Shown here: positions 34,146 through 45,600 of the stretch, piece by piece
Numbering within the stretch: the first letter of the stretch is position 1
Layout: every line of letters begins with the position of its first letter
Assembly (NCBI RefSeq): GCF_021730395.1
Contig: NC_069366.1
Span: 63,369,001 to 63,433,000 of the forward strand
Source of the DNA: Mercenaria mercenaria
Taxonomy: Eukaryota > Mollusca > Bivalvia > Venerida > Veneridae
Reading direction: 5' to 3'
Length of the DNA stretch: 64,000 bases
The notes under the pieces: generated by a model
The model's input: only the letters and a program-made list of their open reading frames with translations
The model's database searches: none
Told to the model about the DNA's origin: nothing
Made by a program: the position numbers and the translations under genes

Positions 34146-35716
34146 ATATTAATCCTTGGCCAAAATAGTTGGGTGCAACCTTGATGAGTATAGGTCACTT
34201 CTCAGCAAACTGGGAGGGGTTGGGGCATTGGCACCCTCTTTCCAGCCCTGGATCTGGGCCCGATTCTTGTATATTTACTCACAATTACACAGCAGCACAA
34301 TATACAAGGTTTTTCTATTTCCATGATGTTCTGAGATCCCATTATACATAGCTACCTGCAACCTCTTATGCTCCAATATCAAGGGCAGTATTCAATTCAC
34401 ATAATGAAGAGGTCACCAGCAGCATATCAAAGGTCTCTAGAGTCTCACCAGTACATCATCAGTCCTTTCATTATGTAACAAAATTCATTATACAAATAGA
34501 CTAACAACATTTGTTAACATATTTTTTCTTCTTTAGATAAAAAAGTAGGAATAGTAGGAGTTTTTTTCAAAAAAAGTAGGAAAAAAGTAGGAACAGACCT
34601 TAAAAGTAGGAAATGTAGGAAAAAGTAGGACTACTTGAAAGCCTGGAAAAAGGGTTATGGAACCTTCACAGTGCTTATCAGCTCATGACTGATACTCATG
34701 ACTGAGTGTGTGAAGTTTCAATCCTTTCCCATTAGTGGATACTGAAATACCAGCTTACATACAAAAACTTAAAACCAAAAACTGCTAAGTTGAAAAAGGG
34801 GCATAATTTTGAAAAATGCAAAGTAGAGTTATGGGACCTGCACAGTGCATGTCAAATCATGACAGTGAACAAGTGTGTGGAGTTTCGATCCATTCCCATT
34901 AGTGAGAACTGAGATACCAGCTTACATACAAAGCCTTAACCAAGAATTTCTAAGTCGAAAAAGAGACATTATTTTGTAAAAAAGAAGCAAAGTAGAGTTA
35001 TGAAGGAACCTGTGCAATGTAGGTCAGTTTATCACAGTGATTAAGTGTGTGAAGTTTCAATCCATTCCCATAAGTGGTTACTGAGATACCAGCTTACATA
35101 CAAAACCTTAACCAAATCGGGACGCGGACACCCAAGCATAGGTGAGTCCAATAGCTCTACTATTCTTTGAATAGTCGAGCTAAAAATCGATAACAAGTTC
35201 ATATCATCATGTTGTTACAAACTCATTCACCAAAACATGTCCACACACACAAAACTGGTCAATGTGTAATGGTATGTAAATGAAAGAAGTCAATGACGGC
35301 TGTTATCCACTTTCAAAGACAACACATCTAGGGCATTATCCACGGTCATTTTCGGCTATTATCCATTTTTCACACAAGGATCAATATAAATGGTTTTGAC
35401 ATAAAATCGGCAAACGTAAACAACTTACTCTAAACTATGACAGATAGTGAAATGGTAAAGCTGTATATACAGTGAATTACAGGTATAAAAACAATTCTAA
35501 ATATTTTTTATGAATTTTCAAACTAAACTTACATGGATTTTGTAAACTATTTAACATATTGTGTATTGTATTCACAAAAATAAAGTGAAATAGTTTGAAT
35601 TCCATGGAAACAAATCACCATTCGTTCTTTCTGCAACATCTGTTGGTTAAAATCTCTTATCAAGCCACAGCAACTTACCGAAAAACATGAAATTTTCAGA
35701 AGTGTTCATCAGTCAT

Positions 35717-35784
35717 TTTGTAGCATTTTGGAATTATCACATCATTTCGTATTGTCTGGATAACAAGGGTGATAATGCTTATTT
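35717..35784 (-). repeat. Long-range inverted repeat, right arm
   Basis: Reverse-complement partner of 31110-31172: TTTGTAGCATTTTGGAATTA, TCACATCATTTCGTATTG, AACAAGGGTGATAATG. Confidence 0.7.
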
Positions 35785-35998
35785 AGTGATATTTCAACCG
35801 ATACGCCTGAAGAATCAACATTTCATTGTGCATAGACCGGTCATAATTTGAACAATGTTGATAGAGGTCCGCTAGACAATGCTACATGCTTAACATCTAA
35901 GCTCCGTGCATTATGATTCCAGTCAAGAAGATTTTGAAAGGTTTTCCCTATACAACTATATGTAAAACTAAGCTTGCCCGAGGGTTGAGCCAATTTCA

Positions 35999-36036
35999 AC
36001 CCTGACCCTAACCTTAAACCCTAACCTTAACCCTAG
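35999..36036 (+). repeat. Short telomere-like CCCTAA tract
   Basis: CCCTGACCCTAACCTTAAAC followed by CCTAACCTTAACCCTAG is a degenerate run of about six CCCTAA-type units. TTAGGG is the molluscan telomere repeat. This tract is very short and interstitial. Confidence 0.6.
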
Positions 36037-36514
36037 AGCGGAGTGATTTCGATTATTTTGAATGTGAATATAAAGTTCATAATTATTAAACAGTAGTCCT
36101 CACTTGCTCACACACTCACACAATACCAAGAATATAAAAAATAGATATGGGACTACTTTTAACATGTCAAGAATATTTGTGTGATGCGGTCACCTGGCTC
36201 AAACGACGCGAGGTTGAAACTTGGTAGTTGATTTAGAGCTATAGCCAGTTGCGAAAGCATTGGCTAAAAAGGAGTTTTGATGTTTCAGCAGAACCAACAT
36301 TTGATACAATGACCCGTTCCGCATTGAATTTATCATACTTGTTGATGAAAACAAAAATTCGACAGAACACACCTTAATAATTTTGTCGGATGTTTAATTT
36401 CTTCAATATGTTTTCTGGTTCTTTGAGATCAAGGAGTATGTTTAGTTTCTATGTAGACGAATTCCGCGTAGGCCAATGCAAGGGGCGTTAGGGGCATTGC
36501 CTTTTCCATTACCT

Positions 36515-36550
36515 CTCATGAACAGACTCGATCGATCGAGTCTGCTATGA
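36515..36550. repeat. Perfect 20-bp palindrome in a dispersed repeat
   Basis: AGACTCGATCGATCGAGTCT (36524-36543) is self-complementary. The context TTACCTCTCATGAACAGACTC recurs at about 38670 as TTACCTCTCGTGAACAGACTC, so it belongs to a dispersed family that I recognise from molluscs but cannot name. Confidence 0.7.
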
Positions 36551-36639
36551 CCTTGCTTGGCTGCATTACATGTTTCCAACGGATCATTTTACAGATTCTA
36601 TTTCATGTAAATGTATTGGATTGTTAATAGCTTGTGAAG

Positions 36640-37262
36640 TTTTATATTTTAAGTTTTAATTGGGATTTCACAAGCCAGGCCAGAGTTATGGCCCTTGACT
36701 TAGTCAAGAATATGCATAGAAAGGAGCGTTTTAAACTATGTGTCGCATGTATCTCAAAAAGTATTTGATCTTGGATATTGTAACACAAATCTAATTTGGC
36801 AACGATTTCACAGAGACATGCGTTTAAGTTTTTCAATGCTTTGACCTAATGACATAGTGTTTAACCAAGTGGTCTGTAACAAATTCATCCTAGATTTTAA
36901 GCAGACAAACATTCTGACCAAGTCTCATGAACATCAGGTAGAAAAAGAGGCATTTCGAGTGTTAAAAGGTCTTTAACATTATGACCTAATTTTTAACCTA
37001 GACATTCCATTTTCGAAGTTGACCTAGATTTCATACAGGCAAACGTTATCATAGCTCAGGTAACTTATTGATTTCTTGGAGACAAGCATTCTAACAAAAT
37101 TAATGATGATCCGGTAGCCAATGTTGCATCTTGAGTGTCAACAAGGTTTTTCTATGATATGATATTGTGACCTTGTTTCTGGAACTTCAATATCCCAGTT
37201 TCAAACTTGACCTAGATTTCATAAGGGCAAATATTGTGACAAAGTTTTATGAAAATGAGGTA
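36640..37262 (+). mobile_element. Decayed tandem-unit element (GACCTAGATTTCATA units)
   Basis: GTTGACCTAGATTTCATACAG (37018) and CTTGACCTAGATTTCATAAG (37207), plus repeated CATTNTGACC and GGTAGCCA/GGTAGAAA-like blocks, indicate degenerate ~150-190 bp units. These follow the general scheme of bivalve Helitron-like elements (fields of GACCTAGTTTTTGACC). It is interrupted on the right by a SINE and probably continues at 37520-37770. Confidence 0.5.
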
Positions 37263-37264
37263 TG

Positions 37265-37480
37265 GAGTCAGTGGCGCAGTGGTTAGCAGGCTGGACCACA
37301 ATGCCAGAGGCCAGGGGTGATTCCGACTAGTGTTCAGTGCTGGGTGATTTTCTTAAATGTCTACTGTTTCCAGCAATATTAACCTAGACAGGATGCTGGG
37401 GAGATATATATTATGTCTGCCGTGGGCTCGCCTGAAAAATAAATTGTTCCGTCCATTCCAGATGGTGACTTTCGTCGACT
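37265..37480 (+). mobile_element. tRNA-derived SINE
   Basis: An A-box-like TGGCGCAGTGGTTAGCAGGC (about 37272) and a B-box-like GGGGTGATTCCGACTAG (about 37314) have tRNA-like spacing. They are followed by a body with CAGTGCTGGGTGATTTTCTT and CTGCCGTGGGCTCGCCTG. The element sits within a tandem-unit repeat. Confidence 0.7.
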
Positions 37481-37519
37481 ACCCGCATTAAACAAGAAAC
37501 TTTTCTTACCTTTAGCTCT

Positions 37520-37770
37520 GCAAGTATTAATTAATAAGGTTTTCCTATTAACTGGCGTGGCCTAGTTTTTGTCCCCTAGATGCCCTATATGGCACAGTAA
37601 CATTTTTTTCTGAAATTTCATTGCGTGTAACATTCGACAAAGTTTCGTTAAGATCGGGTCAAAATAATGAGATTTAGAATGTTTAATAATCATATAGTTG
37701 ACGACGACGGACACTGGACGATGGCAGTAGGTACCTATGAGATGAGGCAAAAACGGCCATATTGACGTCA
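37520..37770 (+). repeat. Probable distal part of the GACCTAG-type element
   Basis: ATTCGACAAAGTTTCGTTAAGATCGG-type wording and GACGACGACGGACACTGGAC resemble the distal section of bivalve tandem-unit elements. The minus-strand frame at 37562-37918 overlapping it is not supported as a gene. Confidence 0.35.
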
Positions 37771-38505
37771 AGTCTACATATACTACTTGGTGTAATACGT
37801 GCGCTAATAAATAGTGCTTCCTTATTTCATCCACTGCTATTTTACATATTAATTTAAAAGATATAAGAAACGAAATAATGTATAACAGAACTATATTGTA
37901 ATAATTATATTTAAACACTCCTAATTAGTTATACGCCAAGTTCATTGAAGTATTCCGCCGAATTCTAAATAGTATTACATAAAAAGAGGGGTCTAAACTA
38001 CATTATAATCAGTGACGAAGCATACAAAATATACATTCATTAATGGTTGAAATATTCAGTTATCGCAAATATCTGGATTGGCCCTGCTGTTGATTATAAG
38101 ATATGATTCTGTGCAATGAACTATCTGATCGTTCAGTTTTCTGCACAATTGATCTATCGGTGTATTTACAATTTGTGTTACCTTAAGCTATGACAGTTCC
38201 AGTTTTGTCTAAAGGAGAATTATTTTAGATCTGGTCTATATACAATATACTAAAACCGCTTAGTAGTATTGAACTAGTCTTCCCCTTATCACAAAGTACT
38301 TATATTTTTTTGTTTGCAGACAACTTTAAAACCCGGTGAACTTGGCGGGCTAACAATTCTTAAATCTATATTGTATTATTTATAATTAAAAAGAACTCTT
38401 AAGCAAATTTGTTTAAGTACATTGGTACAAATTTACACATTCTAAATGATAATAAGGTACAATGTCAGTAAACTTTACATAGGCCAGTTGTGATCTATGA
38501 CCTAG

Positions 38506-38610
38506 GGCCTCCCTGGCCGAGTGGTTTTCTCGCTGGTTTCATTTGCCCCTCACTTTTTGTAGGTTCAAACACTGTTATATTTGCTGGTTCTCTGATTACG
38601 GAGTTCATTC
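38506..38610 (+). mobile_element. tRNA-derived SINE, 5' part
   Basis: GGCCTCCCTGGCCGAGTGGT is a near-perfect tRNA-like A-box head of the molluscan SINE. TTTGTAGGTTCAAACACTG (about 38566) is the B-box. Confidence 0.7.
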
Positions 38611-38664
38611 TTTTTTTGTGGATACTAGAGTTCAAATTAAGCGGGTGCTAGGGTATATGAGGGG

Positions 38665-38720
38665 TGTTCGTTACCTCTCGTGAACAGACTCAGCCAAACC
38701 GAGTTGCTTTGTTGTATTCT
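38665..38720 (+). repeat. Dispersed repeat 'TTACCTCTCGTGAACAGACTC'
   Basis: It shares this word and the following CGAG(T) with 36515-36550. The downstream palindromic half is lost here. Confidence 0.5.
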
Positions 38721-39283
38721 ATGCTGCTTCAAAAGCATTTATTGTCTATGGGGAACAATCGTGGAACATCGGGTATTTCCGTATCCTCCGCCTATTGCGT
38801 TACATAAAGGCCGACAGATATGTATATGGCTGCCCGGGCTGAAAATGGTTTATTGGACGAAATGCTATTGGATAGCAAGTTATAAGATACAGCCTTTAGC
38901 CTGTAGAAGTCTGTACTTTATTACAATATTACAAACGATTATTTATGCATAACAGATACATTAAGTTGTCAATGCAGTTCCGTTTACAAATAACAGGTAC
39001 ATGTATATGATTTATGTAAAAGTAATACGCAGCTGTAATTAATATCAAATTACGAGTTGGAAACAAGGCTCTTTAACCTGTTACAGACATAATTAAAGTA
39101 TTAAATAACATTAGCTTTTAATCTGCACTTGAGAATTAAGGAGTTACAAAATCAATAAGATCAAGTGATTTAAATTCGGAACATATTGAATGTTGTAATT
39201 ATCTAAAATCTTTTTAACTGGTTGGCACTTTTGCCTAAATTTTAGTTCTTAAGTTTCGTTTATTCTATTTATTTTGTTTGGAT

Positions 39284-39375
39284 CAACGTCGCACCGACAC
39301 AACTACAAGTCATGTGGCGACTTTTCAGCTTTGGTGGTGGAGGAAGAGCCCAGGAGCCCCTCCGTGCATTATTCC
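39284..39375 (-). mobile_element. Molluscan SINE, 3' body fragment
   Basis: The reverse complement reads GGAATAATGCACGGAGGGGC and on to GTGTCGGTGCGACGTTGATC. It matches the 3' body at 47546-47692, including CAGCTTTNNTGGTGGAGGAAG on the + strand. The family is probably a molluscan V-SINE type. Confidence 0.75.
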
Positions 39376-39447
39376 AGTATTAAATTCTATAATATCTCTT
39401 CTATAAGCTTTCACATTATTTAAACGAAATCTTAACCAAATGTATAA

Positions 39448-39570
39448 GGTTAGACTTCCCGGATGCATAGAGCACAACAAACGCAGCCAGAGTCATACAT
39501 TGCAAGGTAGGTCCGCCAGAAATAGAAACTGTAGTGGATAAATATAGCAGACTGGTTCCTTCAAAATCCA
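39448..39570. repeat. 'CGGAAGCACAGAGCA' cassette, copy 1
   Basis: CTTCCCGGATGCATAGAGCA through GCAAGGTAGGTCCGCCAG and ACTGTAGTGGATAAATATA to TTCAAAATCCAACAAC. It is about 75% identical by eye to 45749-45880 and 62606-62736. It closes segmental unit A. Confidence 0.7.
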
Positions 39571-39779
39571 ACAACAAGTATATTTCAATTACATGTATAT
39601 ATGTAAGATATGAGGGTGGGGATTTGGTAGAGAAACCCGGGGTGGGTAGGGGTTGGGGGAAGGGAAGGGGGAAAGCAAGGATGAATATTCAATAAGACCT
39701 ATGGTTTGTATAAATACAATCATCAAATGTTTTATGTTCAACTTTGAAGTAGTTTAAATGTAGAATAAAAGATCATTTT

Positions 39780-40370
39780 AATTTACTGCCGTAAAAATCT
39801 GAAGTAGCCCTGTTGATGAAGCTCATAAACTTGTGCAATATAAATAAACCCCGACACAATTGATCTATCGGTGTATTTACAAATATTTTAACAAGAGTCC
39901 AATTTTGTGTGCCAGAATATGATTTTAGACCTTGAGTAAATAAAGTCTGCTAAGCCCTTTCTTCTACAAGTTCCAATCTTATAAAAAAGAATATTACTTT
40001 AGATCCGATGTACATACAATTAAATAAATCTTTCTTGTTAAGAGTGCTTAGCCTGCCAAAATGATTATTTGCAAAGAACTTTTAAAGCCAATGAAGGTAG
40101 TACTCGAATCGTTCTTACGCCTATATGGATGTATTATTCATTATTAAAAAGGGGAAAGTTAAGCAAATTTGTTTAAGTATATTTTTTACAAATTTTCACT
40201 TTGTAAATCGTATCATAGAGAAGTAGGAGTTCAGCAAACTTTATATACGTACCAGACATGACCCTTAAAATTTAAACATTTCAATCCAGGCTTTAAAGAA
40301 ACTGTTTAAGGAAGGACTTGCATTTTAAACTGAAGTTTTAATGTCATTGAACCTTAAATGCAATATGTAA
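39780..40370 (+). repeat. Segmental repeat array, unit B (core)
   Basis: It shares with unit A: CTGAAGTAGCCCTGTTGAT, CACAATTGATCTATCGGTGT, ATTTACAAATATT, CCAATTTTGTGTGCCAGAAT, TTTAGATCCGATGTACATAC and GTTAAGCAAATTTGTTTAAG. A G-rich tract (GGGTGGGTAGGGGTTGGGGG) precedes it at about 39640-39675. Confidence 0.65.
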
Positions 40371-40609
40371 TAAATATTTAAAAGATTCATTGCGCATATT
40401 TATGGTGGCTGATGGTATACCTTATGTTCTAACTTCCCTTAGTCGCAGCGCGTGCTGTCCGCGGCAAATGACGACGTGACTTGCGTTACAAACAAACACG
40501 ACGAAATGAGGACTGAATAACTCCATTTTAGAGGTCAACGAATTTCATCGAAAATTAAAATGTTGTTATTTAACGTTGCATATGATCAACAGATAAAGCT
40601 CGTGTGCGA

Positions 40610-40770
40610 CAAACATGGTATCCAGTAACGGATAACCACCCTATACCGAGTGTCAAGCAAGAAAGATATCAGTACCATTTTCACGTCTTTGGTATGACGC
40701 GGCCGGGAATCGAACGAACCTCACGCACTCAAAGCGGACGCTTTGCCAATGAGCAATTGAAGCCATAGAA
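40610..40770 (-). mobile_element. tRNA-derived SINE (CGTCCGCTTTGAGTGCG type)
   Basis: On the minus strand, GGCTTCAATTGCTCATTGGC, AAAGCGTCCGCTTTGAGTGC and GGTTCGTTCGATTCCCGGCC have A-box and B-box spacing. They are followed by CGCGTCATACCAAAGACGTG and a body with TTGCTTGACACTCGGTATAG. It is inserted between the core and tail of segmental unit B. Confidence 0.75.
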
Positions 40771-40784
40771 TGATTCAACAAAGG

Positions 40785-41020
40785 AAGCTGTGGTGGCCTG
40801 CTGGATTAAGCATCTGCACCACAACTGAGATGCCGAGGCATATCAGTGGCGGGTATTGTTAGCGAAGAGAGACCTGTTGATGAACCGCGAAATAGTGAAA
40901 TAATGGGCACCGATTGCCTGTTGGTACTGGATTGGTATTAAAAACAGGTATAGGGAAGTAATGTTGTTAAACGTATGTAGGTGTCTAATAAGCCGACAAG
41001 GCTAGACCTTTAAGTAGGGG
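40785..41020 (+). mobile_element. Decayed tRNA-like SINE
   Basis: TGGTGGCCTGCTGGATTAAG, CATCTGCACCACAACTGAG and TGCCGAGGCATATCAGTGGC resemble an A-box with a decayed B-box region. The tail runs to ATAAGCCGACAAGGCTAGAC. Assignment is tentative. Confidence 0.4.
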
Positions 41021-41813
41021 TGACACTATAATAAACAGACACTCAACTTTAATTTACCTTTTATAAATATAATACATGGATGTGCATGGCGGCTCCGATA
41101 TGTCTCGCCGTACGCGGCCCGTGTGTTGTCATAATTTCTGTTCATTGTTCCACTAAAACATGTACTAGGCTGCTGCGCATTTCATAGGCTACTATTAGTC
41201 TGCTGGTTTGCGTCAAAAGGATCATGCCAGGACTTATTTGATTTTCAGTGCAGGTAAAAACAAATGTGTTTGTAGAATGAAATGAAATGCAGCATATATT
41301 ACATAAAAAAGTCATATAATATTCATTTTCTCATTACTTTTGCATAAAGTGTATTATTAAGTTGTCAGTTTCGTTCTGAGTCATAAGTAATGCGGATAGC
41401 TTTTGAATAATTGAAAGTTGATCACATTTTTGTCTCAACTACTTTATGTGCTTGTCAATAAAGAAATAGCTTAAATACGAAAAATATGAATCGGACACAA
41501 TTACTATTGACTACGGTAATAGTTCTTTTTTTTAATTTGGACCTTTTTAAAACTTTCTAATTTAGAGTTGCAAAACTCGATCTACGTGTGGCCTGTCACA
41601 TATTGTCAATCAAATTTGTGAAACAGAAAATATCAGAAAACAATAAAATCTTGTATGGTGTCAAACATTCCGTCTTTGTAGTAGTATCACTGAACCAGTT
41701 GCCATATAGAATAGCCTCTATCGCCTCTTTAAGAGCATATAAACAAACGAGCAATTCGATTAAACCGAGTGCTTATCGACAATAAAATTTTGAACCATTT
41801 ACAACAGTTTTCT

Positions 41814-41886
41814 GCAGATTTCCCGGAAGCACAGAGCATGTTACGGAAAAAATATAGTAGACGGGTTGCTTCAAAAATCCAACAAT
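41814..41886. repeat. 'CGGAAGCACAGAGCA' cassette, copy 2 (shortened)
   Basis: TTTCCCGGAAGCACAGAGCA jumps directly to ATATAGTAGACGGGTTGCTT and CAAAAATCCAACAA. The central ~55 bp present in other copies is missing. It closes segmental unit B. Confidence 0.65.
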
Positions 41887-42489
41887 TACGGGGTAGACAA
41901 AAGGGTTGGAGTGTTAGGGGGAAATGGTACGTACGGTCTTGGCAATGAATTCCAGGTATGGTCTACGATATAAATTCCTGGTTTAGGTTTAAGAAACTAT
42001 GTCGTCAGAAGAATAAAGGAAAGCCGTCTCAGGGTTCGATGCACTGTTTGTTTCGTGAAAATAATGGAAAATGTACACAGCAAGCAGAAAGTCTCAAATC
42101 CAATATTTTTGCAGTTTACTGCAGTGCTGCAGCACAAATAAGCATCTACTGCGTCTTACTTAAAACATTAGTTCTCTGTTCTCTAGTATATCCAGTTCAT
42201 AGTACTTTTAAGCCCAGAATATATTTGTTATTAATTCAAACTGATGTGGATACATGTATCTGGTGATAGGACAAAAGGAAAAAAAACTGAAGAAAGCCAA
42301 CACAGACAAGCATCATCTTGAAACCAAAACAACACCCAAATATTTATTTAAACCCGGCTGTCTTCACGTTCTGAAAGGTATACAACAGATGTGACACTTA
42401 AAAATCCACCCAAAGAGTATATAGCGAGGTACTTGAAGCACATTAGCTTTGTAAATATAGTGTACAAAGTCGATCATAAAAATGATTAA

Positions 42490-43510
42490 TTTTCAGAGCA
42501 GTGACGAAGCTTAAGTTTTGAATACATTTTAACAGACTTAACTTATGAAGTATCTTGTTATTGAAAATATCTTACTGTCTTTGTTAATGATAAGATACCA
42601 CGATGCTTGTGACATTGTGTGCAGTGTGAATAGGTCTTAAACTGTCTTACAGGAGCGTCAAATCAAATAATTTTCTAAACATTTGACCTATTGGTGTATT
42701 TAGAATACTACATCAAATTATACGAAAGGTTACAATTTTGTATATATGAAAATCTACTCGAGATTTGGCGTGAAATGTATTAAGCCTCTGCAAAAGTATA
42801 GTGAAAAATCGGTAATTTGCTTTTACAAATACAATGTATCATAATATTTAAAGAAGATCATGCCAGTGAAAGTGAACTTACGTTTTTGTGACTGGAATAC
42901 AAAATAACGGGATAAAATCAAATTATTGTGTTTCATCTATATGTTTATAGTCTAAGTTTGTTAAAAAAATTGTTTCATAAAGAAACTTGAAAGCCTATGA
43001 CGGAGGCAGCCGATCCAATCTTATACCTATATGGTAATACTTCTTGATCAGAAATGGAGATAATTTAGTATAATGTTACAAATTTACCTATTCTAAATTA
43101 TAAGTAAAGGGGTCATCAAACTTAATATTACATATAGATGACATAAAATATTTCTACTGAATAACATCCGGGGCTTTGTTGTTTACATTTTTGGGCATGA
43201 ATAACAAGTATGTATAATAGAATAGGTGTTTTAATTTACTAGTATTCAATGATTCCTCCGCTTCATGGTTGTTTTCTTTATTGATAGGCCATACGTTATC
43301 ATAATATTGAATAACAGGTTTCTTTTATCATAATTGAAAATTGGAAACAAGTCTCTCTACTACTCACCAATATAGAAATAGTTAAAAGCTTTTAATGACA
43401 AAATTATCTTGCCTAGAGACGTAAACAAAATTATAAACTCATTATGCGCATATTAATATCATAATTATCCTAAATATTTTTTTAATAAGGAATTAATTCT
43501 AAATGAAAAG
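42490..43510 (+). repeat. Segmental repeat array, unit C
   Basis: It contains AGTGACGAAGCTTAAG, AATGATAAGATACC, GTGTGCAGTGTGAATAGG, CAAATAATTTTCTAAACAT and TGACCTATTGGTGTATTTAG, then TACAATTTTGTATATATGA, AATTGGAAACAAGTCTC, TTAAAAGCTTTTAATGACA and TAATTATCCTAAATATT. The order is the same as in units A and D. Confidence 0.65.
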
Positions 43511-44250
43511 AGGAAAAGGTGAATTGCAACATACCAAGCCTGATCCAGCCACATAACAGCCCTAGCCTATTAACAGAACAGAACAGAAGAACACATATAC
43601 TTTATTAACCTGAACAAGATAAATCATCATAGCATCTCCAACGTAAACATTGGTAAAATAATATACAAATCTGAGTTAGTTATTAAGTGTTTAATCATAT
43701 TTAGTCAAGTAATGGGTTTGTTCAAAACATTAACATCTGGTCAATTACACTTATTTATGTTCAATAATTGTTTAATTTATATTAGACTTTCACATGAGGT
43801 ATCTTTTAAAATTTGATTTCCTATCCTGGTTGCTCAACCGAATATAAACATACTAAACCTAGGGAAAGGTATAAATATAAGTGTTTTTTTTTTACTATAT
43901 TTGTCAAAGATACAGATTTAGCCGAAATTCATAAGAAATGCAAGTTTGTAAAAGTATTATTACCACACTTTACCTATCTGTGAAACCAAGATAGTTTGGA
44001 AAAAAATGAATTCCAAGGCTACACACAATTTTAAGCTTGCCTTTTTCTTCATGTTGTTTAGATATCACAATGGCGTAAAACTATGAATTATATGGAAATC
44101 GAAAGGATTTTTAGCATTTTAATTCATTTTATATCAAACGGAGGGAGGGGAATGGGGTAATTACAAAATTTTATAAATACCATGAAAAAAATCTAAGAGG
44201 GATCTAACTGTATGCAATGAATGTTTTTGTTCCTTAAATTACCAAAAAAT
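43511..44250. other. AT-rich DNA
   Basis: No gene. A weak GAACAGAACAGAAGAACA simple tract occurs near 43580. No cassette tail was found for unit C. Confidence 0.4.
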
Positions 44251-44394
44251 ATATGAGCCGCACCATGAGAAAACCAACATATTGGCTTTGCGACCAGCAT
44301 GGATCCAGACCAGACTGCACGGATGCGCAGGCTGGCTTGGATCCATGCTGGTCGCAAAGCCACTATGTTGGTTTTCTTACGGTGTGGCTCATAT
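44251..44394. mobile_element. Palindromic MITE (ATATGAGCCG...CGGCTCATAT type)
   Basis: The 144-bp near-perfect foldback starts ATATGAGCCGCACCATGAGA and ends in its complement (ACGGTGTGGCTCATAT), with GCGACCAGCATGGATCCA inside. I recognise this as a very common bivalve MITE. This copy is shortened, retaining little more than the two arms. Confidence 0.85.
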
Positions 44395-45045
44395 ATTGCC
44401 TAAATATGATAGAACATCTTTAAGCCTGCATAACTGTCAGTAAAGTCAGAATGGAATTTTTATTTGTACAGGGTAACGGAGCAATTCAAAGCGTACAACA
44501 TGCGTTCCATTCCCTACAAGTACCTACTAGTCGGATCGTTCATTTAAAACTTCGTAATGTTTAAAATTCCTTTCCTTTTTATCATTATAAATTAGATATA
44601 CAAATGTATCAAATATTGTATAATGCAAAGTAATATAATAATATAGTGTGTGTATACTGGATAACAGAAAAACAGATAAAGGTTAAATTTTACCAACCCT
44701 ATGTTATGCATATGCTGTAGTTCTTAAAACTTGTTCAAAAGTGTTTGTTACGTTGTAAATAATGCTGTAAGTGTGAGGTTGGCATACCATACACCTGTTC
44801 TCACAATATAACAAGATTTCAGCAGTAAACATTATATCATATTACTTATGAAATATAGGCATTTTAAGCCATATAGATAAACGATTTTTGATACTCTATA
44901 GTCACTTGTTCTCGTTATCAATTTTTTACAAACAATTTTATTAAGACTCAACATGTTTTGAAAAACGACTGCATGTCACATAAAAATAATGCTATATACC
45001 ACCTATAGATATCTCTTATAAATACGACGATAAAATGTCTCTACT
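44395..45045. other. AT-rich DNA
   Basis: No gene or recognised repeat. Confidence 0.4.
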
Positions 45046-45049
45046 TTAA

Positions 45050-45600
45050 ACTGGAGCAATGACGAAATACAAAACATACCCGAAATATTTTATCGCAAAT
45101 ATCTGAAGTGCCCTTGTTGATTATAAGATAAGGCGAAGATCCTAACATTTTGCGCAGTGTGTATATGCCTTAAACCGGCTTACACGAGCGACAAATCAAA
45201 CAATTTTCTGCACAATTGATCTATTGGTGCACTGACAAAAAACTATGTATAGGCTAATAGGTTACTATTTTGTATATCAGAATATTATAAAGATCATCTG
45301 ATGTTTACAATTACAATTTTCTTAACCCTCTCTACTTTAGATTCCAATATGTACATGTATTTGATTTTTTATTTATGCATAAATGATAATTACTATTAAA
45401 TTGGCTAAACGCTGTTCAGTTAATTGAAAGGTCGTGCATGTAATAACATTTTTTAAAACAATGCTCTGCCAACTCTTCAATACGGAAACTGTTAAAAGCT
45501 TTTGATAACAAAATTACAAACATCTTTCGCAGTATTACAAAATCAATAGAATTATGTGGATAGTTATTCTATAATTATCTTAAATATTTACGATATTGTT
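45050..45600 (+). repeat. Segmental repeat array, unit D (core)
   Basis: It carries GCAATGACGAAATACAAAAC, TTATCGCAAATATCTGAAG, TTGTTGATTATAAGATAAGG, TTTTCTGCACAATTGATCTA and TTGGTGCACTGAC, then TTAAAAGCTTTTGATAACA and TATTACAAAATCAATAG. Together with the tail at 45749 it is the best-preserved partner of unit A. Confidence 0.7.

Larger units (their letters stand above)
32871..34645. mobile_element. 1.78-kb TIR element inserted in the Helitron-like element
   Basis: Perfect 13-bp ends CAGGCTTTCAAGT...ACTTGAAAGCCTG, flanked by GAAAA on both sides (32866-32870, 34646-34650). Removing it restores a continuous repeat unit of the host element (GTAAAAATGG-GAAAA-AGGGTTATGG). Subterminal regions on both sides carry AAAAGTAGGAAAAAGTAGG words. 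CAG...CTG ends suggest the hAT group, although an 8-bp target duplication is not evident. No transposase is present. Confidence 0.8.
32768..35165 (-). mobile_element. Helitron-like non-autonomous element, interrupted by another element
   Basis: On the minus strand it starts AGCTCGACTATTCAAAGAATAG (near 35165), as does the element at 60411 (AGCTCGACTATTCGAAGAAT). It carries units of about 155-165 bp with GGTTAAGG-TTTTGTATGTAAGC and CATAACTCTACTTTGC-like blocks. It ends in a stem-loop (GCTGTC/GACAGC, + strand 32770-32785). Units on + begin near 34780 and 34950 at AAAAAGGGGCATAATTTTG-like words. The host repeat is split at 32870/34646 by a 1.8-kb insertion. Confidence 0.65.
37980..39200 (+). repeat. 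Segmental repeat array, unit A
   Basis: It contains, in order: AGTGACGAAGC, TATCGCAAATATCTG, TTGATTATAAGAT, CTGCACAATTGATCTAT-CGG, TTTTAGATCTGGT, TTAAGCAAATTTGTTTAAGT, ATCAAATTACGAGTTGGAAAC and TTACAAAATCAATA. The same blocks recur in this order, strongly diverged, in three further segments. It is interrupted at 38506-38720 by a SINE and another repeat. Confidence 0.65.

Noticed and set aside
33228-34184. Several 68-100 codon frames on both strands
   Set aside because: All run through the 118-bp tandem array and repeat the same words.
37265-37340. Possible tRNA gene
   Set aside because: A- and B-box-like sequences are present, but no complete cloverleaf or discriminator can be drawn and a SINE body follows.
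37562-37918. 118-codon minus-strand frame
   Set aside because: It overlaps a decayed tandem-unit element and has no recognisable domain.
40694-40770. Possible minus-strand tRNA gene with GGTTCGTTCGATTCCC
   Set aside because: The tRNA-like part is fused to a SINE body, and the acceptor stem does not pair convincingly.
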